Assembly: GCA_946481075.1 (NCBI GenBank)
Contig: CAMLMC010000001.1
Coordinates: forward strand, 124,001-188,000
Source of the DNA: an uncultured Alphaproteobacteria bacterium
Lineage (GTDB): Bacteria > Pseudomonadota > Alphaproteobacteria > Micavibrionales > Micavibrionaceae
Length of the DNA stretch: 64,000 nucleotides
Direction: 5' to 3'
Shown here one piece after another: positions 27,362-37,011 of this stretch. The position numbers were made by a program, and so were the translations under genes. The notes under the pieces are model-generated. The model had not been told where the DNA came from and made no database searches. It saw only the letters and a program-made list of their open reading frames with translations. Each line of letters begins with the position of its first letter. Within the stretch, counting starts at the first letter, position 1.

Positions 27362-29346
27362 TCGTTGAATTTGATCTCTTCCCGTTCGGACGGGGAGAAG
27401 CCCTTGCTGGCAGGAGCGGGGATTGATCCTTCCATCGGGTTTTCTTCCGACCCCATAATACGGCCGATCAGATCATTGAAATTGAAATCGGACTGGACAT
27501 CGCGAATGGCGTAGTAACTTTTTGCAGGTTTGGAAGAGGCCGTCGTCATGATAGAGCGCCAGACAGGGGCAGGCAGAAGACCGCCCGTAACGCGTTTCAT
27601 GGGGGAGTTATCATCATTTCCGAACCAGACGGCGGCGGCGTATTTATCTGTAAACCCGATAAACCATGCATCGCGGAAATCCTGGGATGTTCCGGTCTTA
27701 CCCGCGGAGACATACGGCCCCTGCGCGGCCTGACCCGTACCATATTGAACGACAGAGCGCATCATGCCGGTAAGCTGGTAGACATAGCCGCGCGAGACAA
27801 CCTGCCGCGCATCGCGTTCCTTGGGTTGTTCGTAAAGCACATGGTTGTCCGTGCTCTTGATAGCGATGATGGCAAATGGTTCAACCGCCACACCACCACG
27901 GCCGAGCGTGGCATAGGCCGTAACCATTTCAACCATCGGCACGCCGTTCGCGCCAAGGGCAAGGCTGAGGTTCGGTTCGAGATTGGCGGTGATGCCAAGA
28001 CGACGCGCCAGGGAAATAATTTCGGCTGGGCCGACATCGTGGGCCAGTTGAACGGAGACGGTGTTGAGCGATCTGGTCAATGCTTCGGTCAATGTAATTT
28101 CGCCGAAATATTCCCCGCCGTAATTTTGCGGTTTGTAGCCATTAATCGAAATTGGTGCATCGGTAATAACGCTATTGGGATTCCAACCGTGTTCCAATGC
28201 ACTCAAATAAACAAGCGGTTTGAAAGAAGAACCCGGAGAGCGCAGGGCGTTCGTGGCGCGGTTGTATTCAGACTGGCCGTAATCCTTGCCGCCTACCATC
28301 GCGACAATTGCGCCATCAAGGCTCATTACCACGGCGGCGCCTTGGCTGACATCGCGGTCCTTATTATTATCTTCAATCGTTTTGATGATGGCGGATTCCG
28401 CCGAGGCCTGAACATCGCGATCGAGCGTCGTCTCAACGATGATGTCGTTTTCAGGGACGCCAATCAAATCTTCCACTTGTCCGACAATATAGTCGGTGAA
28501 ATAGCGGATGGTGTCGCCACTGGACGGTTTTTTCGGTGGCGGTGGCAATTTGGAAAGGCGCTCGAACTCCGCCTTTTCAAGGAAACCCGCATCCAGCATG
28601 GCGGCCAGAACAACCTTTGTGCGCTGGGCCGACAGGCTGGGGTTTGAATTGGGCGAATAACGCGAAGGTGCTTTTAAAAGGCCTGCGAGCGTTGCGGCCT
28701 CACGTACAGAAAGTTGCGTTGCGGGCTTATCATAGTAAATACGGGCGGCGGCATCGATACCATAAGCCCCGGAGCCGAGGTAAACGCGGTTCAAATAGGC
28801 GCTTAGAATTTCATCTTTGGAAAGTTTGGTTTCCAGCCAGACCGCAAGCATGGCCTCTTGGATTTTACGCTTCAATGTGCGTTCGCGTGACAGGAACAGG
28901 TTTTTGGCAAGCTGTTGCGTGATGGTGGATCCGCCTTGCGCATAGCCGCCGCGGACGACATTGACCGTAAAGGCGCGGGCTATACCGATGGGATCGAGAC
29001 CGAAATGGCTGTAGAAACGTCTGTCTTCGGTTGCAAGAATGGCGTTGATAACATGGGGTGGCAATTCATCCACCGAAACAACTTCGCCTTTGATGTCGCC
29101 GTAGCGATCAATAATCGTGCCGTCATTCGCCTTGATGATGATGGTGGGGCGGCGTTCGAAGACCATGGATTCGGTGATGGTCGGCAGTTCACGCGCGAAC
29201 CACGCCAGCGTGATGGCAAGGATGATCCCGCCCCACAAGGCCAAAACAAATCCCCATTTAACCGCGCTTTTGATCATCGTGCCCATAAGTGAGCTCTCCT
29301 GCTGCTTCTTTTTTGAAGATGTTTTCTTTTTGCCGCTTTTTGCCAT
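27358..29346 (-). CDS. mrcA: Penicillin-binding protein 1A
   Basis: A bifunctional peptidoglycan synthase. A basic N-terminus is followed by one transmembrane helix (about residues 31-52). The GT51 glycosyltransferase domain has the catalytic Glu in ILATEDRRFYSHFG, plus GGSTITQQLAKNLFLS and RKIQEAMLAVWLE. The transpeptidase domain has SxxK in RSPGSSFKPL (about residue 375), SLNT, and KTG in SAGKTGTSQDFRDAWF. ATG 29346 (MAKSGKKK) is preferred over the TTG at 29352. 662 residues is short for PBP1A because the oligonucleotide-binding insert is small. It follows mgtE by about 100 bp. Confidence 0.95.
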   Translation of the reverse strand: MAKSGKKKTSSKKKQQESSLMGTMIKSAVKWGFVLALWGGIILAITLAWFARELPTITESMVFERRPTIIIKANDGTIIDRYGDIKGEVVSVDELPPHVINAILATEDRRFYSHFGLDPIGIARAFTVNVVRGGYAQGGSTITQQLAKNLFLSRERTLKRKIQEAMLAVWLETKLSKDEILSAYLNRVYLGSGAYGIDAAARIYYDKPATQLSVREAATLAGLLKAPSRYSPNSNPSLSAQRTKVVLAAMLDAGFLEKAEFERLSKLPPPPKKPSSGDTIRYFTDYIVGQVEDLIGVPENDIIVETTLDRDVQASAESAIIKTIEDNNKDRDVSQGAAVVMSLDGAIVAMVGGKDYGQSEYNRATNALRSPGSSFKPLVYLSALEHGWNPNSVITDAPISINGYKPQNYGGEYFGEITLTEALTRSLNTVSVQLAHDVGPAEIISLARRLGITANLEPNLSLALGANGVPMVEMVTAYATLGRGGVAVEPFAIIAIKSTDNHVLYEQPKERDARQVVSRGYVYQLTGMMRSVVQYGTGQAAQGPYVSAGKTGTSQDFRDAWFIGFTDKYAAAVWFGNDDNSPMKRVTGGLLPAPVWRSIMTTASSKPAKSYYAIRDVQSDFNFNDLIGRIMGSEENPMEGSIPAPASKGFSPSEREEIKFND

Positions 29347-29444
29347 GATCAATTACTGCTGGAAATTGTCCGAAGTGTGTCGATTTGAGGAGATTTAAAG
29401 GAATTCGGCGGGTTTCTCAATGTTTTTCCCGTTTTTAGGACCGT

Positions 29445-30872
29445 TTAAAGCAGCAGAACTGTGGCAAGGCCGAGGAAGGCGAAGAACCCCACACAATCCG
29501 TGATTGTCGTCAGGAAGATCGAGGAAGATATCGCAGGATCGAGGCCGAATTTATCGAGCATGATGGGAATGCCCGCGCCGAATACCCCGGCCGAGAGCAA
29601 ATTGATAATAAGGGCCATCGCGATGACAACGCCAAGGATAATATCCTGAAACCACAGCCCGGCGATGGTGCCGACAAGGGCCGCGAAAATACAGCCATTG
29701 ATCAGGCCGACCAGCCCTTCCTTGATAATCGTCCGGCGGGCGTTGGTGCTGGATAGTTCGCGCATCGCAATCGCACGCACGGAAACGGTGAGGGCCTGTG
29801 TGCCCGCATTGCCGCCCATTCCGGCAACGATGGGCATAAGGGCCGCGAGCGCCACGACCTTTTCGATCGTCGCACCGAACATCGACACCACGGCGGCCGC
29901 GGCAAAAGCGGTGATCAGATTGACGGCAAGCCAGCGGGAGCGTGACAAGCTGGTTTCCAGAACGGCACGGTAAAGGTCACCTTCTTCCACCCCGGCCATT
30001 TTCAGGATGTCTTCTTCGGCCTCTTCATCGATAACGTCGATAACGTCGTCAATCGTGATGACCCCGATCAGGCGGCCATCGTCATCCACGACAGGGGCGG
30101 AGCCGATCCCTTCGCGGCGGAAGAGGTGGGCTGCTTCCTCCTGGTCCATCGTCGCCGGGATGATGTGAATGTCTTCCAAAGACAGTGAGTCGATTTTTTC
30201 CGAGCGCTTGGCACGGACAAGTTTGTTGAGCGGGATTTCACCCACCACATGATACATCGGGTCGATGATGATCAGGTCATAGAATTCATCGGGGAGTTCA
30301 TCCGCGGCGGCCCGCAGGTAATCAATCGTTTTGCCGACTGTCCAGAATTGCGGGATCGCAACATACTCCCGTTGCATCAGACGGCCCGCGGAGTCTTCCG
30401 GATAACTCAACCCCTCTTCAAGGGCGAGACGGTTTTTTGCCGAAAGTTTTTGCAAGATCGCCTTCTGAAAGAGCGGATCAAGATCAACGATCATTTCCAG
30501 CGCGTCATCGGAATCAAGGTCTGAAATAATGCGCGCGATGTCGGCGGGCGGCATGTCTTCCAGAATGTCTTCGCGAAGTTCGCCGTCGAGGTGCAGGAAC
30601 ACATAAGGCGGGACGAGGTCACTGTATTTTTCGAAGAATTCGTGGCGGACGGCAGGTTCGATCTTGTGAAAGAGGTCCGCCATATCGGCTTCGCCCAGTT
30701 CGGCCAAGAGCGATTTTAAGGTTTCGAGGTCCCCATCGATGATGGCGGCGCGAATAGCGGAGATGCGTTCGTCGGAGAGAGAGAAGCCTTCTTCGGCCAT
30801 CTCCTCCAGAAGTTCACTGGTAGTTTCAGCATCTCTTTCCGATGGGGAAAGAGGTGGTGTGACTTCGCTCAT
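29445..30872 (-). CDS. mgtE: Magnesium transporter MgtE
   Basis: This 475-residue protein has the MgtE layout. An N-terminal helical magnesium-sensor domain carries ADLFHKIEPAVRHEFFEKY and MPPADIARIISDLDSDDALE. Two CBS domains (LMQREYVAIPQFWTVGKTID and DIHIIPATMDQEEAAHLFR) follow, then DDVIDVIDEEAEEDILKMAG. Five transmembrane helices include PIVAGMGGNAGTQALTVSVRA, the pore signature. The cytosolic domain closes the channel at high magnesium. It lies 26 bp downstream of maeB on the same strand, suggesting co-transcription. No M-box riboswitch is visible. Confidence 0.96.
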   Translation of the reverse strand: MSEVTPPLSPSERDAETTSELLEEMAEEGFSLSDERISAIRAAIIDGDLETLKSLLAELGEADMADLFHKIEPAVRHEFFEKYSDLVPPYVFLHLDGELREDILEDMPPADIARIISDLDSDDALEMIVDLDPLFQKAILQKLSAKNRLALEEGLSYPEDSAGRLMQREYVAIPQFWTVGKTIDYLRAAADELPDEFYDLIIIDPMYHVVGEIPLNKLVRAKRSEKIDSLSLEDIHIIPATMDQEEAAHLFRREGIGSAPVVDDDGRLIGVITIDDVIDVIDEEAEEDILKMAGVEEGDLYRAVLETSLSRSRWLAVNLITAFAAAAVVSMFGATIEKVVALAALMPIVAGMGGNAGTQALTVSVRAIAMRELSSTNARRTIIKEGLVGLINGCIFAALVGTIAGLWFQDIILGVVIAMALIINLLSAGVFGAGIPIMLDKFGLDPAISSSIFLTTITDCVGFFAFLGLATVLLL

Positions 30873-30898
30873 CCTCGTCCCCGTTCAATGTAAAAACA

Positions 30899-33205
30899 TC
30901 ATGCGGCATTTTGCGTTCCCTCATGCCCCAGTTCTTCTTCGCGCACCTGCGCCGCGACGCAGGCGATGGCCGACACATTTAATATACCACGCGCCGAAAC
31001 CGATGGCGTCAAAATATAAGCGGGTTTGGAAACGCCCAGCAGAATCGGGCCGACCGGCACGCCTTCGCCGAGGATTTTCAGCATGTTGAAGGAGATATTT
31101 GCGGCCTCAAGATTCGGCATGATCAGAAGATTTGCTTCACCGGTCAGCGTGGAATTGGGCATCAATTGCTTGCGCACCGTTTCGGACAGGGCCGTATCGG
31201 CATGCATTTCGCCATCGATTTCCAGTTCCGGCGCACGTTGTTTGATATCGATGGTGGCGCAGCGCATTTTATAGGCCGAGCCATCCTTATGCGATCCGAA
31301 ATTGGAGTGGGAGAGAAGGGCGACTTTTGGCGTGATGCCAAAACGCTTGATCTCTTCGGCGGCCATAATGGTCATTTCAGATATTTGCGAAATGCTCGGG
31401 TTCGGGTTCACATGCGTGTCGCATACGAAATAGGTGCCTTTGGGGACGATGAGTGCGCGCAGGGCGGCCGCCGTTTCAACACCGGGTTTCAGACCGATGA
31501 TATCTTTGATGTGCCCAAGATGATCATGGAAGTCACCGATGCAACCGCAAACGACCGCATCCGCCTGTCCCATCTGGACCATCAAAGCGCCGATCACGGT
31601 CGGTTGTGTGCGGACCACGAGCTTGGCAACCGCGGGGGTCACGCCATTGCGCTCCATCAGGCCGTGATAGGTTTCCCAATAGGATTTGTAACGCGGATCG
31701 TTCTGCGGATCGACGAGTTCGAAATCTTTATCGATTTCCATGCGCAGGCGCAGGCGGCGGACGCGGACATCAACGACTTCGCGACGGCCAATCACGACCG
31801 GATGGGCAACGCCTTCGTCAATCGTCATCTGTACGGCGCGCAGGACGTGATCTTCTTCGCCTTCGCAATAGACGACGCGTTTCTTGTTTTTCTTGGCGCG
31901 TGCGAAAATCGGACGCATCGCCATGGTGGAGCGGGCGAAATATTGCTGGAGCTTTTGTTTATAAGCATCCCAGTCTTCGATTGGGCGGACGGCCACGCCG
32001 GATTCGATCGCGGCCTTGGCCACGGCGATCGTCACCTCGGTAATCAAACGCGGATCGAACGGTTTGGGGATCATGTAATCCGGACCGAATTCCAGCGATT
32101 CGCCGGAATAGGTGGAAATAACTTCATCCGTTGCTTCTTTGCGGGCGAGGGCGGCAATAGCCTTCACGCAGGCAATCTTCATTTCTTCGTTGATCGCCGT
32201 CGCGCCGACATCGAGCGCGCCACGGAAAATGAACGGGAAACAAAGAACGTTGTTCACCTGATTGGGGAAGTCGGAACGGCCGGTGCAGATGATGGCATCG
32301 GGTTTTCCCTTGCGCGCTTCATCGGGCATGATTTCCGGCGTGGGGTTCGACAGCGCCATAATCAGCGGTGCATCCGCCATCTTTGAAATCATGTCGGCGT
32401 TGGCAACATTCGGACCCGAAAGGCCGAGGAAGATATCCGCGCCTTCCAATGCATCGGTCAATGTGCGGGCGTTGGTGTCGTTCGCGAATTCCGCTTTGTA
32501 TTTATCCATCCCGCCTTCGCGGCCCTTATAGATAACGCCGTTGCGGTCACAGACGATGATATTATCTTTGGGCAGGCCGAGGGAGTGTAGAAGATGCAAA
32601 CAGGCAAGGGCGGATGCACCCGCGCCGTTCGCCACAAGGCGCACATCGGTGATCTTGCGGCCTTTCAGTTCCAGCCAGTTGAGGAACGCGGCGGAAACAA
32701 TGATCGCCGTGCCGTGCTGGTCGTCATGGAAGACCGGAATCTTCATCCGCTCGCGCAGGCGGCGTTCAATTTCAAAACATTCGGGCGCCTTGATGTCTTC
32801 CAGATTAATTCCGCCGAACGATGGCTCTAGGCGGGCAACAGTTTCGACAAACATGTCGATGTCCGTTTCATCGACTTCGATATCGAACGAATCGATGTTG
32901 GCGAATTTTTTGAAAAGGACGGCTTTACCTTCCATCACGGGTTTGGAAGCCAGCGCGCCGATATTGCCAAGGCCCAAAACGGCGGTGCCGTTCGAAATAA
33001 CGGCGACGATGTTTCCGCGCGATGTGTAGTCGAGCGCTTTTAGCGGGTCTTTTTCAATTTCAAGGCAGGGGACGGCCACGCCGGGGGAATAGGCAAGGCT
33101 AAGGTCTCGCTGAGTTGCGAGCGGTGTCGTCGGTTTGATCGAGATCTTTCCGGGAGTCGGATTGCGGTGATACTCTAAAGCTGCGTCCCGCAGTTCATCG
33201 GACAT
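30899..33205 (-). CDS. maeB: NADP-dependent malic enzyme (malic + phosphotransacetylase-like fusion)
   Basis: MaeB decarboxylates malate to pyruvate with NADP. The 768-residue protein has the malic N-domain (SLAYSPGVAVPCLEI, YTSRGNIVAVISNGTAVLGL, FGGINLEDIKAPECFEIE, IPVFHDDQHGTAIIV). The NAD(P)-binding domain has VANGAGASALACL. From about residue 430 a phosphotransacetylase-like C-terminal domain (KKRVVYCEGEEDHVLRAVQ to GVSKPAYILTPSVSARGI) follows, normally regulatory and inactive as PTA. GAGGG lies 8 nt before the ATG. Upstream is tRNA-Leu on the same strand; downstream is mgtE. Confidence 0.96.
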   Translation of the reverse strand: MSDELRDAALEYHRNPTPGKISIKPTTPLATQRDLSLAYSPGVAVPCLEIEKDPLKALDYTSRGNIVAVISNGTAVLGLGNIGALASKPVMEGKAVLFKKFANIDSFDIEVDETDIDMFVETVARLEPSFGGINLEDIKAPECFEIERRLRERMKIPVFHDDQHGTAIIVSAAFLNWLELKGRKITDVRLVANGAGASALACLHLLHSLGLPKDNIIVCDRNGVIYKGREGGMDKYKAEFANDTNARTLTDALEGADIFLGLSGPNVANADMISKMADAPLIMALSNPTPEIMPDEARKGKPDAIICTGRSDFPNQVNNVLCFPFIFRGALDVGATAINEEMKIACVKAIAALARKEATDEVISTYSGESLEFGPDYMIPKPFDPRLITEVTIAVAKAAIESGVAVRPIEDWDAYKQKLQQYFARSTMAMRPIFARAKKNKKRVVYCEGEEDHVLRAVQMTIDEGVAHPVVIGRREVVDVRVRRLRLRMEIDKDFELVDPQNDPRYKSYWETYHGLMERNGVTPAVAKLVVRTQPTVIGALMVQMGQADAVVCGCIGDFHDHLGHIKDIIGLKPGVETAAALRALIVPKGTYFVCDTHVNPNPSISQISEMTIMAAEEIKRFGITPKVALLSHSNFGSHKDGSAYKMRCATIDIKQRAPELEIDGEMHADTALSETVRKQLMPNSTLTGEANLLIMPNLEAANISFNMLKILGEGVPVGPILLGVSKPAYILTPSVSARGILNVSAIACVAAQVREEELGHEGTQNAA

Positions 33206-33234
33206 TATGATAACCCTCTATCAAGATAATGAAT

Positions 33235-33253
33235 ATCACCCCGCCGGGGTGAT
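33235..33253 (-). terminator. Hairpin downstream of tRNA-Leu
   Basis: ATCACCCC and GGGGTGAT form an 8-bp stem with a 3-nt loop a few bases past the tRNA 3' end in its direction of transcription. The tail is AT-rich (ATATTCATT) rather than a clean T-run, so termination may be partial and could allow read-through to maeB. Confidence 0.55.
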
Positions 33254-33258
33254 TAAAA

Positions 33259-33345
33259 TGGTGCGGCCAAGAAGACTCGAACTTCCACGGGATTTCTCCC
33301 ACAGCGACCTCAACGCTGCGCGTCTACCAATTCCGCCATGGCCGC
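33259..33345 (-). tRNA. tRNA-Leu (anticodon GAG)
   Basis: On the minus strand the 5' acceptor GCGGCCA pairs with TGGCCGC near the 3' end, followed by A and an encoded CCA. The D-arm region reads GGTAGACGC. The anticodon stem CAGCG/CGCTG encloses TTGAGGT, giving anticodon GAG, which reads CUC and CUU. A long class II variable arm (GTGGGAGAAATCCCGT) and T-arm with GTTCGAGTC follow. It is 87 nt with CCA. Confidence 0.96.
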
Positions 33346-33424
33346 GGATTTTGTCCGTTAAGACAGAGGTTTCGTATCAAAAGCGGGGGGGAGGAGCAAG
33401 CCTTCCCTGCGCTGCGATGCAAGA

Positions 33425-33453
33425 TATCTAGAGAAATGCGTTTCCCTCGTCAA
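33425..33453 (-). promoter_or_regulatory. Likely promoter of tRNA-Leu
   Basis: The minus strand has TTGACG (33448-33453) and TAGATA (33425-33430) separated by exactly 17 bp, about 80 nt before the mature tRNA 5' end. The -35 box is strong, the -10 box weak. It is the only good candidate in the gap 33346-33505. Confidence 0.45.
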
Positions 33454-33505
33454 CGGCTCTTTTTTCGAACTTGCACTTTTGTTGGTGAACTGGTTTGGAT
33501 AGCCC

Positions 33506-34126
33506 ATGGAATGGATCACGGAAACCGGATTGGTTAAATACGAACCTGCCGTTAAATTGATGGAGGAGCGGGTGGCGGGTATTCGGTCCGGTGCGGCAGA
33601 CGAGCTTGTTTGGTTATTAGAGCATCCACCGCTTTACACGGGCGGGACGAGCGCCAAACCCGAAGACCTCCTCAATCCACAATTCCCGGTTTTTGAAACG
33701 GGGCGGGGCGGGGAATTCACCTATCACGGGCCGGGTCAGCGGGTTGCCTATGTGATGCTTGATCTTAAAAAGCGACAGCAAGCCCCTGATATCAAAAAAT
33801 ATGTTTGTCAGCTGGAGGAGTGGGTGATCCGCTCTCTGGCGCATTTTGGTGTCATGGGGGAGCGCAGGGCAGGCCGCGTGGGAATCTGGGTTGTAACGCC
33901 TTTAGGGGAGAAAAAAATCGCTGCCATCGGGGTGCGTATTCGCCACTGGGTCACTTATCACGGCATTGCCATAAACGTGAACCCTGACCTGAGCCATTTT
34001 AACGGGATCGTGCCCTGCGGCATTTCTGATTACGGCGTGACATCACTGCACGACCTTGGCATGCACATCAGCATGGCGGAATTGGATGCCGTCCTGAAGC
34101 AGGAATTCAATTCTGTCTTTATGTAA
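33506..34126 (+). CDS. lipB: Lipoyl(octanoyl) transferase
   Basis: LipB moves octanoyl groups from ACP to lipoyl domains such as GcvH. The 206-residue protein has [50 protein letters not shown], the catalytic lysine in [12 protein letters not shown] and the thioester cysteine C171 in [31 protein letters not shown] is conserved. LipB may provide lipoylation for the gcv system encoded 20 kb away; LipA is not in the window. Confidence 0.96.
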   Translation: MEWITETGLVKYEPAVKLMEERVAGIRSGAADELVWLLEHPPLYTGGTSAKPEDLLNPQFPVFETGRGGEFTYHGPGQRVAYVMLDLKKRQQAPDIKKYVCQLEEWVIRSLAHFGVMGERRAGRVGIWVVTPLGEKKIAAIGVRIRHWVTYHGIAINVNPDLSHFNGIVPCGISDYGVTSLHDLGMHISMAELDAVLKQEFNSVFM

Positions 34127-34129
34127 AAA

Positions 34130-34157
34130 TTGACAAAATCTCAGGTTGTTTTAAATT
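34130..34157 (+). promoter_or_regulatory. Sigma-70-like promoter, possibly giving a leaderless mRNA
   Basis: TTGACA (34130-34135) and TAAATT (34152-34157) are 16 bp apart. Transcription would begin about 7 nt later, close to the GTG start at 34164 of the next gene, which has no Shine-Dalgarno. Confidence 0.4.
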
Positions 34158-34163
34158 GTTGCT

Positions 34164-34592
34164 GTGCAAAAGTCTTTGACCCTTTCGCAAATCTGGCTTC
34201 AAACCAACGGTATTCATATCGAAGGGGATCTGGTTTATCTGCGGGTCAAGTCAGCAGAGTGCCCCGTTTCATTTTTGCCCAATCGGCCGTGGCTGGCATC
34301 CTATAGCAGGCTCGATGCCGACCATTGGGAAGTCGGGATCCGCGATCTGGTCGCTTTGAACAGGGTGCTTGTGCGCGGGGATGTATTCGAGGGAGAGTCG
34401 ATTCAATGGTCATTCCATCGTTTGGATGACGAAGCCGCCGCCAATAGTATTCATGCGCACATCAATGGTTTCAAAGGTGTGCCTACGGATGGTGTATGGC
34501 ACGGGATAGTGGTGAGCAAGAGTGCGGTGACGTCAAGATTTCATGTTCAACCACTGACGCCAGTACAGGATTCGCATGATCCGAGTCCTTGA
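34164..34592 (+). CDS. Hypothetical protein, 142 aa
   Basis: An unrecognised soluble protein beginning (GTG) MQKSLTLSQIWLQTNGIHIE, with a beta-rich part (DLVYLRVKSAECPVSFLPNR, DHWEVGIRDLVALNRVLVRG) and a DDEAAANSIHAHINGF helix. No upstream in-frame ATG is evident and there is no ribosome site; the promoter immediately upstream suggests a leaderless start. It ends directly against the convergent amidohydrolase gene. Coding potential is moderate. Confidence 0.5.
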   Translation: MQKSLTLSQIWLQTNGIHIEGDLVYLRVKSAECPVSFLPNRPWLASYSRLDADHWEVGIRDLVALNRVLVRGDVFEGESIQWSFHRLDDEAAANSIHAHINGFKGVPTDGVWHGIVVSKSAVTSRFHVQPLTPVQDSHDPSP

Positions 34593-35474
34593 TCAATCGG
34601 CGGCTATTGGCAGACGCTGCGCTTCGGCATAACGGGCGCAAAATTCTACTAATTTATCAATATCTCTCTTTAATATGTTGTAATTCAACGATTTTTTATA
34701 CGTTTTCTCATCCAGATAAAGCTTTCGCGATACCTCGATCTGGATCGAATGGCGGCCCGTTGCCGGGGCAGAATAACGGCGTACCAGTTCGACCCCTTTA
34801 TATGGGTCATTGATCGCAACTTTATATCCAAGACCTTTCAGGAAGTCCCTGATTGAATGCGTAAAATCAATGTCGCAGGTTGTGCCATCACGGTCTCCCA
34901 GAACGAAGTCGGCTGACTTGAGCGGGCTGGCGCGAAACGTCTGGTTTTCGGCGCTGGGCATGGAGTGACAATTGATATGCCAGACCGCGCCAAAGTCATA
35001 ATGCGTCTTTTCGATGACCCGTTCCAGCGTGTCATGATAGGGACGATAATATCGTTCTATCCTGTGCTGGATTTCCGGAATGGTCAGTTGACGATTATAA
35101 ACCGGCATGCCGGGGCGCACGAGGCGGCGGATCAAACCGATTCCGGCGTGGGAGCGCGCGGTCGTTGCAATTTCATGTGGCCAAAGGTCATCGAGCAGAT
35201 CGGGATCTATGTCTTTCTCACACCGGTTGGTGTCGATATAGGAGCGCGGAAATTCGGCGCAGAGCAGGGCCGCGCCATAATCTGGGGCGGAGGAGAATAA
35301 ATCATCCACAAACTTATCCTCAGCCTTTTCCAGAATGTCAAAGCTGCAGGCATAATGGAAATCAGCGGGATAGCGGGTGCCGCTATGGGGGGAATCGAAC
35401 ACCAGCGGGCAGCGGGATTTCGGTTCTATCAGCGTCAATACGCCGTCAATCGAAGTCTTGTGTAACATGTTCAT
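34593..35474 (-). CDS. N-formylglutamate amidohydrolase family protein
   Basis: The 293-residue protein has the family motif in PLVFDSPHSGTRYPADF, then KFVDDLF, RSYIDTNR, AHAGIG-type SHAGIGLIRRLVRPGMPVYN, HINCHSMPS and IQIEVSRKLYLDE. Family members hydrolyse N-formylglutamate to glutamate and formate in histidine breakdown, or related N-acyl acids. No hut genes are nearby, so the natural substrate is uncertain. A dispersed repeat lies just upstream. Confidence 0.9.
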   Translation of the reverse strand: MNMLHKTSIDGVLTLIEPKSRCPLVFDSPHSGTRYPADFHYACSFDILEKAEDKFVDDLFSSAPDYGAALLCAEFPRSYIDTNRCEKDIDPDLLDDLWPHEIATTARSHAGIGLIRRLVRPGMPVYNRQLTIPEIQHRIERYYRPYHDTLERVIEKTHYDFGAVWHINCHSMPSAENQTFRASPLKSADFVLGDRDGTTCDIDFTHSIRDFLKGLGYKVAINDPYKGVELVRRYSAPATGRHSIQIEVSRKLYLDEKTYKKSLNYNILKRDIDKLVEFCARYAEAQRLPIAAD

Positions 35475-35497
35475 TTCTATATATAGTTTCCCCGATT

Positions 35498-35577
35498 GTC
35501 ATCCTGAGCGCAAGCGAAGGATCTCATATTTCACATTTTCGAGATTCTTCAATCGCTTCGCTCTTTCATAAATGACA
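35498..35577. repeat. Dispersed palindromic repeat (TGTCATCCTGAGCG type)
   Basis: Left arm GTCATCCTGAGCGCAAGCGA and right-side TCGCTTCGCTCTTTC...ATGAC form an imperfect palindrome of about 80 bp in the gap between the amidohydrolase and serS. A second copy of the family is at 59717-59802. Arms have diverged here, suggesting an older copy. Confidence 0.75.
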
Positions 35578-35601
35578 TAAAGCAAATATTGAGGGATTGA
35601 G

Positions 35602-36879
35602 ATGCACGATATAAAGGCGATCCGCCAGGACCCGGCGGCGTTTGACAAGGCGATGAAACGGCGCAAGCTGGAACCGCAATCCCAGAAAATTCTTGAACTT
35701 GATGAGCGTCGTCGTGAGCTACAGACAGAGCTTCAACAAATTCAGCAAAAAAGAAACGAAATATCTAAAGAAATTGGAATTGCGAAATCCAAAGGGGAAG
35801 ATGTTTCAGCATTAATGGAAAAAGTAGAGCATCTCAAAGGCGGTACTTTTACAAGAGAAGAAGAAGAGCGAGATATCGCAAAACAGCTTCACACGATTTT
35901 ATCGAGCCTTCCAAATGTTCAGGCCGCCGATATTCCGGATGGCGCGGATGAGGAAGACAATGTCGAAATCCGCAAAGTCGGCGAGCCAAAGAACAAGAAT
36001 TCCGAAACGCCGGATCACGTTGCGATCGGCGAAGCGCTCGGCATGATGGATTTCGAAACCGCCGCCAAAATGTCCGGCAGTCGTTTTGTAATTTTGTCAT
36101 CCGGCATAGCCCGTCTTGAGCGCGCACTGGCGCAATTCATGCTGGATACCCACACGCTGGAGCATGGGTATACGGAAGTATCCCCGCCGGTTCTGGTGAA
36201 TGACAAAACCATGTTTGGAACAGGGCAGTTGCCTAAATTCCGCGATGACCAGTTCCAGACGACCCGCGGTGACTGGCTGGTTCCGACCGCCGAAGTGCCG
36301 CTGACCAACATCGTTGCCGATGAAATCGTTGACGAGGAATCCTTGCCCCGCCGTTATACGGCCTTTACGCCGTGTTTCCGCCAGGAAGCGGGGGCCGCGG
36401 GTAAAGATACCAAAGGCATGATCCGCCAGCACCAGTTCTATAAGGTGGAAATGGTCTCCATCACCAAGCCGGAAGATTCAGAGGCCGAGCATCAGCGCAT
36501 GACGCAATGCGCCGAAAACATCCTGAAAAAACTCGATATTCCATTCCGCACGATTGTTCTTTGCACGGGCGATGCTGGGTTTACGTCCTATAAGACCTAT
36601 GACATCGAAGTCTGGCTGCCGGGCCAAAACCGCTACCGCGAGATTTCAAGCTGTTCGAATTGTCAGGATTTTCAGGCCCGCCGCATGAATGCCCGCTGCC
36701 GCGCCAAGGGCGAAAAGGAAACGCGTTTCGTTCACACGCTGAACGGTTCGGGCCTCGCCGTCGGTCGCACCCTGATCGCGGTTTTGGAAAATTATTATGA
36801 CCCCACCGATGGCGGTGTTTTCGTGCCGGAAGTGCTCAAACCCTATATGGGCGGGCTTACGAAAATCGTTAAGGCGTAA
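35602..36879 (+). CDS. serS: Seryl-tRNA synthetase
   Basis: SerRS charges tRNA-Ser. The 425-residue protein starts [20 protein letters not shown] and has the long N-terminal antiparallel coiled-coil arm (about residues 30-105) that grips the tRNA variable arm. Class II motif 1 is near [14 protein letters not shown]. Motif 2 is [20 protein letters not shown] with RQHQFYKVE, and motif 3 is [18 protein letters not shown]. Full length. It heads the serS-pcm-nlpD-like block; surE, often located next, is absent. Confidence 0.98.
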   Translation: MHDIKAIRQDPAAFDKAMKRRKLEPQSQKILELDERRRELQTELQQIQQKRNEISKEIGIAKSKGEDVSALMEKVEHLKGGTFTREEEERDIAKQLHTILSSLPNVQAADIPDGADEEDNVEIRKVGEPKNKNSETPDHVAIGEALGMMDFETAAKMSGSRFVILSSGIARLERALAQFMLDTHTLEHGYTEVSPPVLVNDKTMFGTGQLPKFRDDQFQTTRGDWLVPTAEVPLTNIVADEIVDEESLPRRYTAFTPCFRQEAGAAGKDTKGMIRQHQFYKVEMVSITKPEDSEAEHQRMTQCAENILKKLDIPFRTIVLCTGDAGFTSYKTYDIEVWLPGQNRYREISSCSNCQDFQARRMNARCRAKGEKETRFVHTLNGSGLAVGRTLIAVLENYYDPTDGGVFVPEVLKPYMGGLTKIVKA

Positions 36880-36887
36880 GTTTTTTT

Positions 36888-36913
36888 CATTGCCGCGGCG
36901 CGCCGCGGCAATG
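36888..36913. repeat. 26-bp perfect palindrome after serS
   Basis: CATTGCCGCGGCG and its exact reverse complement CGCCGCGGCAATG abut without a loop. It stands 9 bp after the serS stop, preceded by a T-run. Its ends (TCATTGC, GCAATGAC) resemble those of the repeat at 37709-37799, so it may be a miniature relative rather than only a terminator. Confidence 0.7.
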
Positions 36914-37011
36914 ACGGTGGAAAGGTGGGCCGGACGTTTGCCTTTACAAGATTCACGGGATGACTCACAATAGGGAGGCTTGACCACTCCCTATTCGAAA
37001 GCACGCCCGCT

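Noticed and set aside
30873..30898. Mg-sensing M-box riboswitch before mgtE
   Set aside because: Only 26 bp separate maeB and mgtE, too short for an M-box.
31166..32386. 406-aa plus-strand frame opposite maeB
   Set aside because: An antisense shadow of a conserved enzyme, with no recognisable motif or ribosome site.
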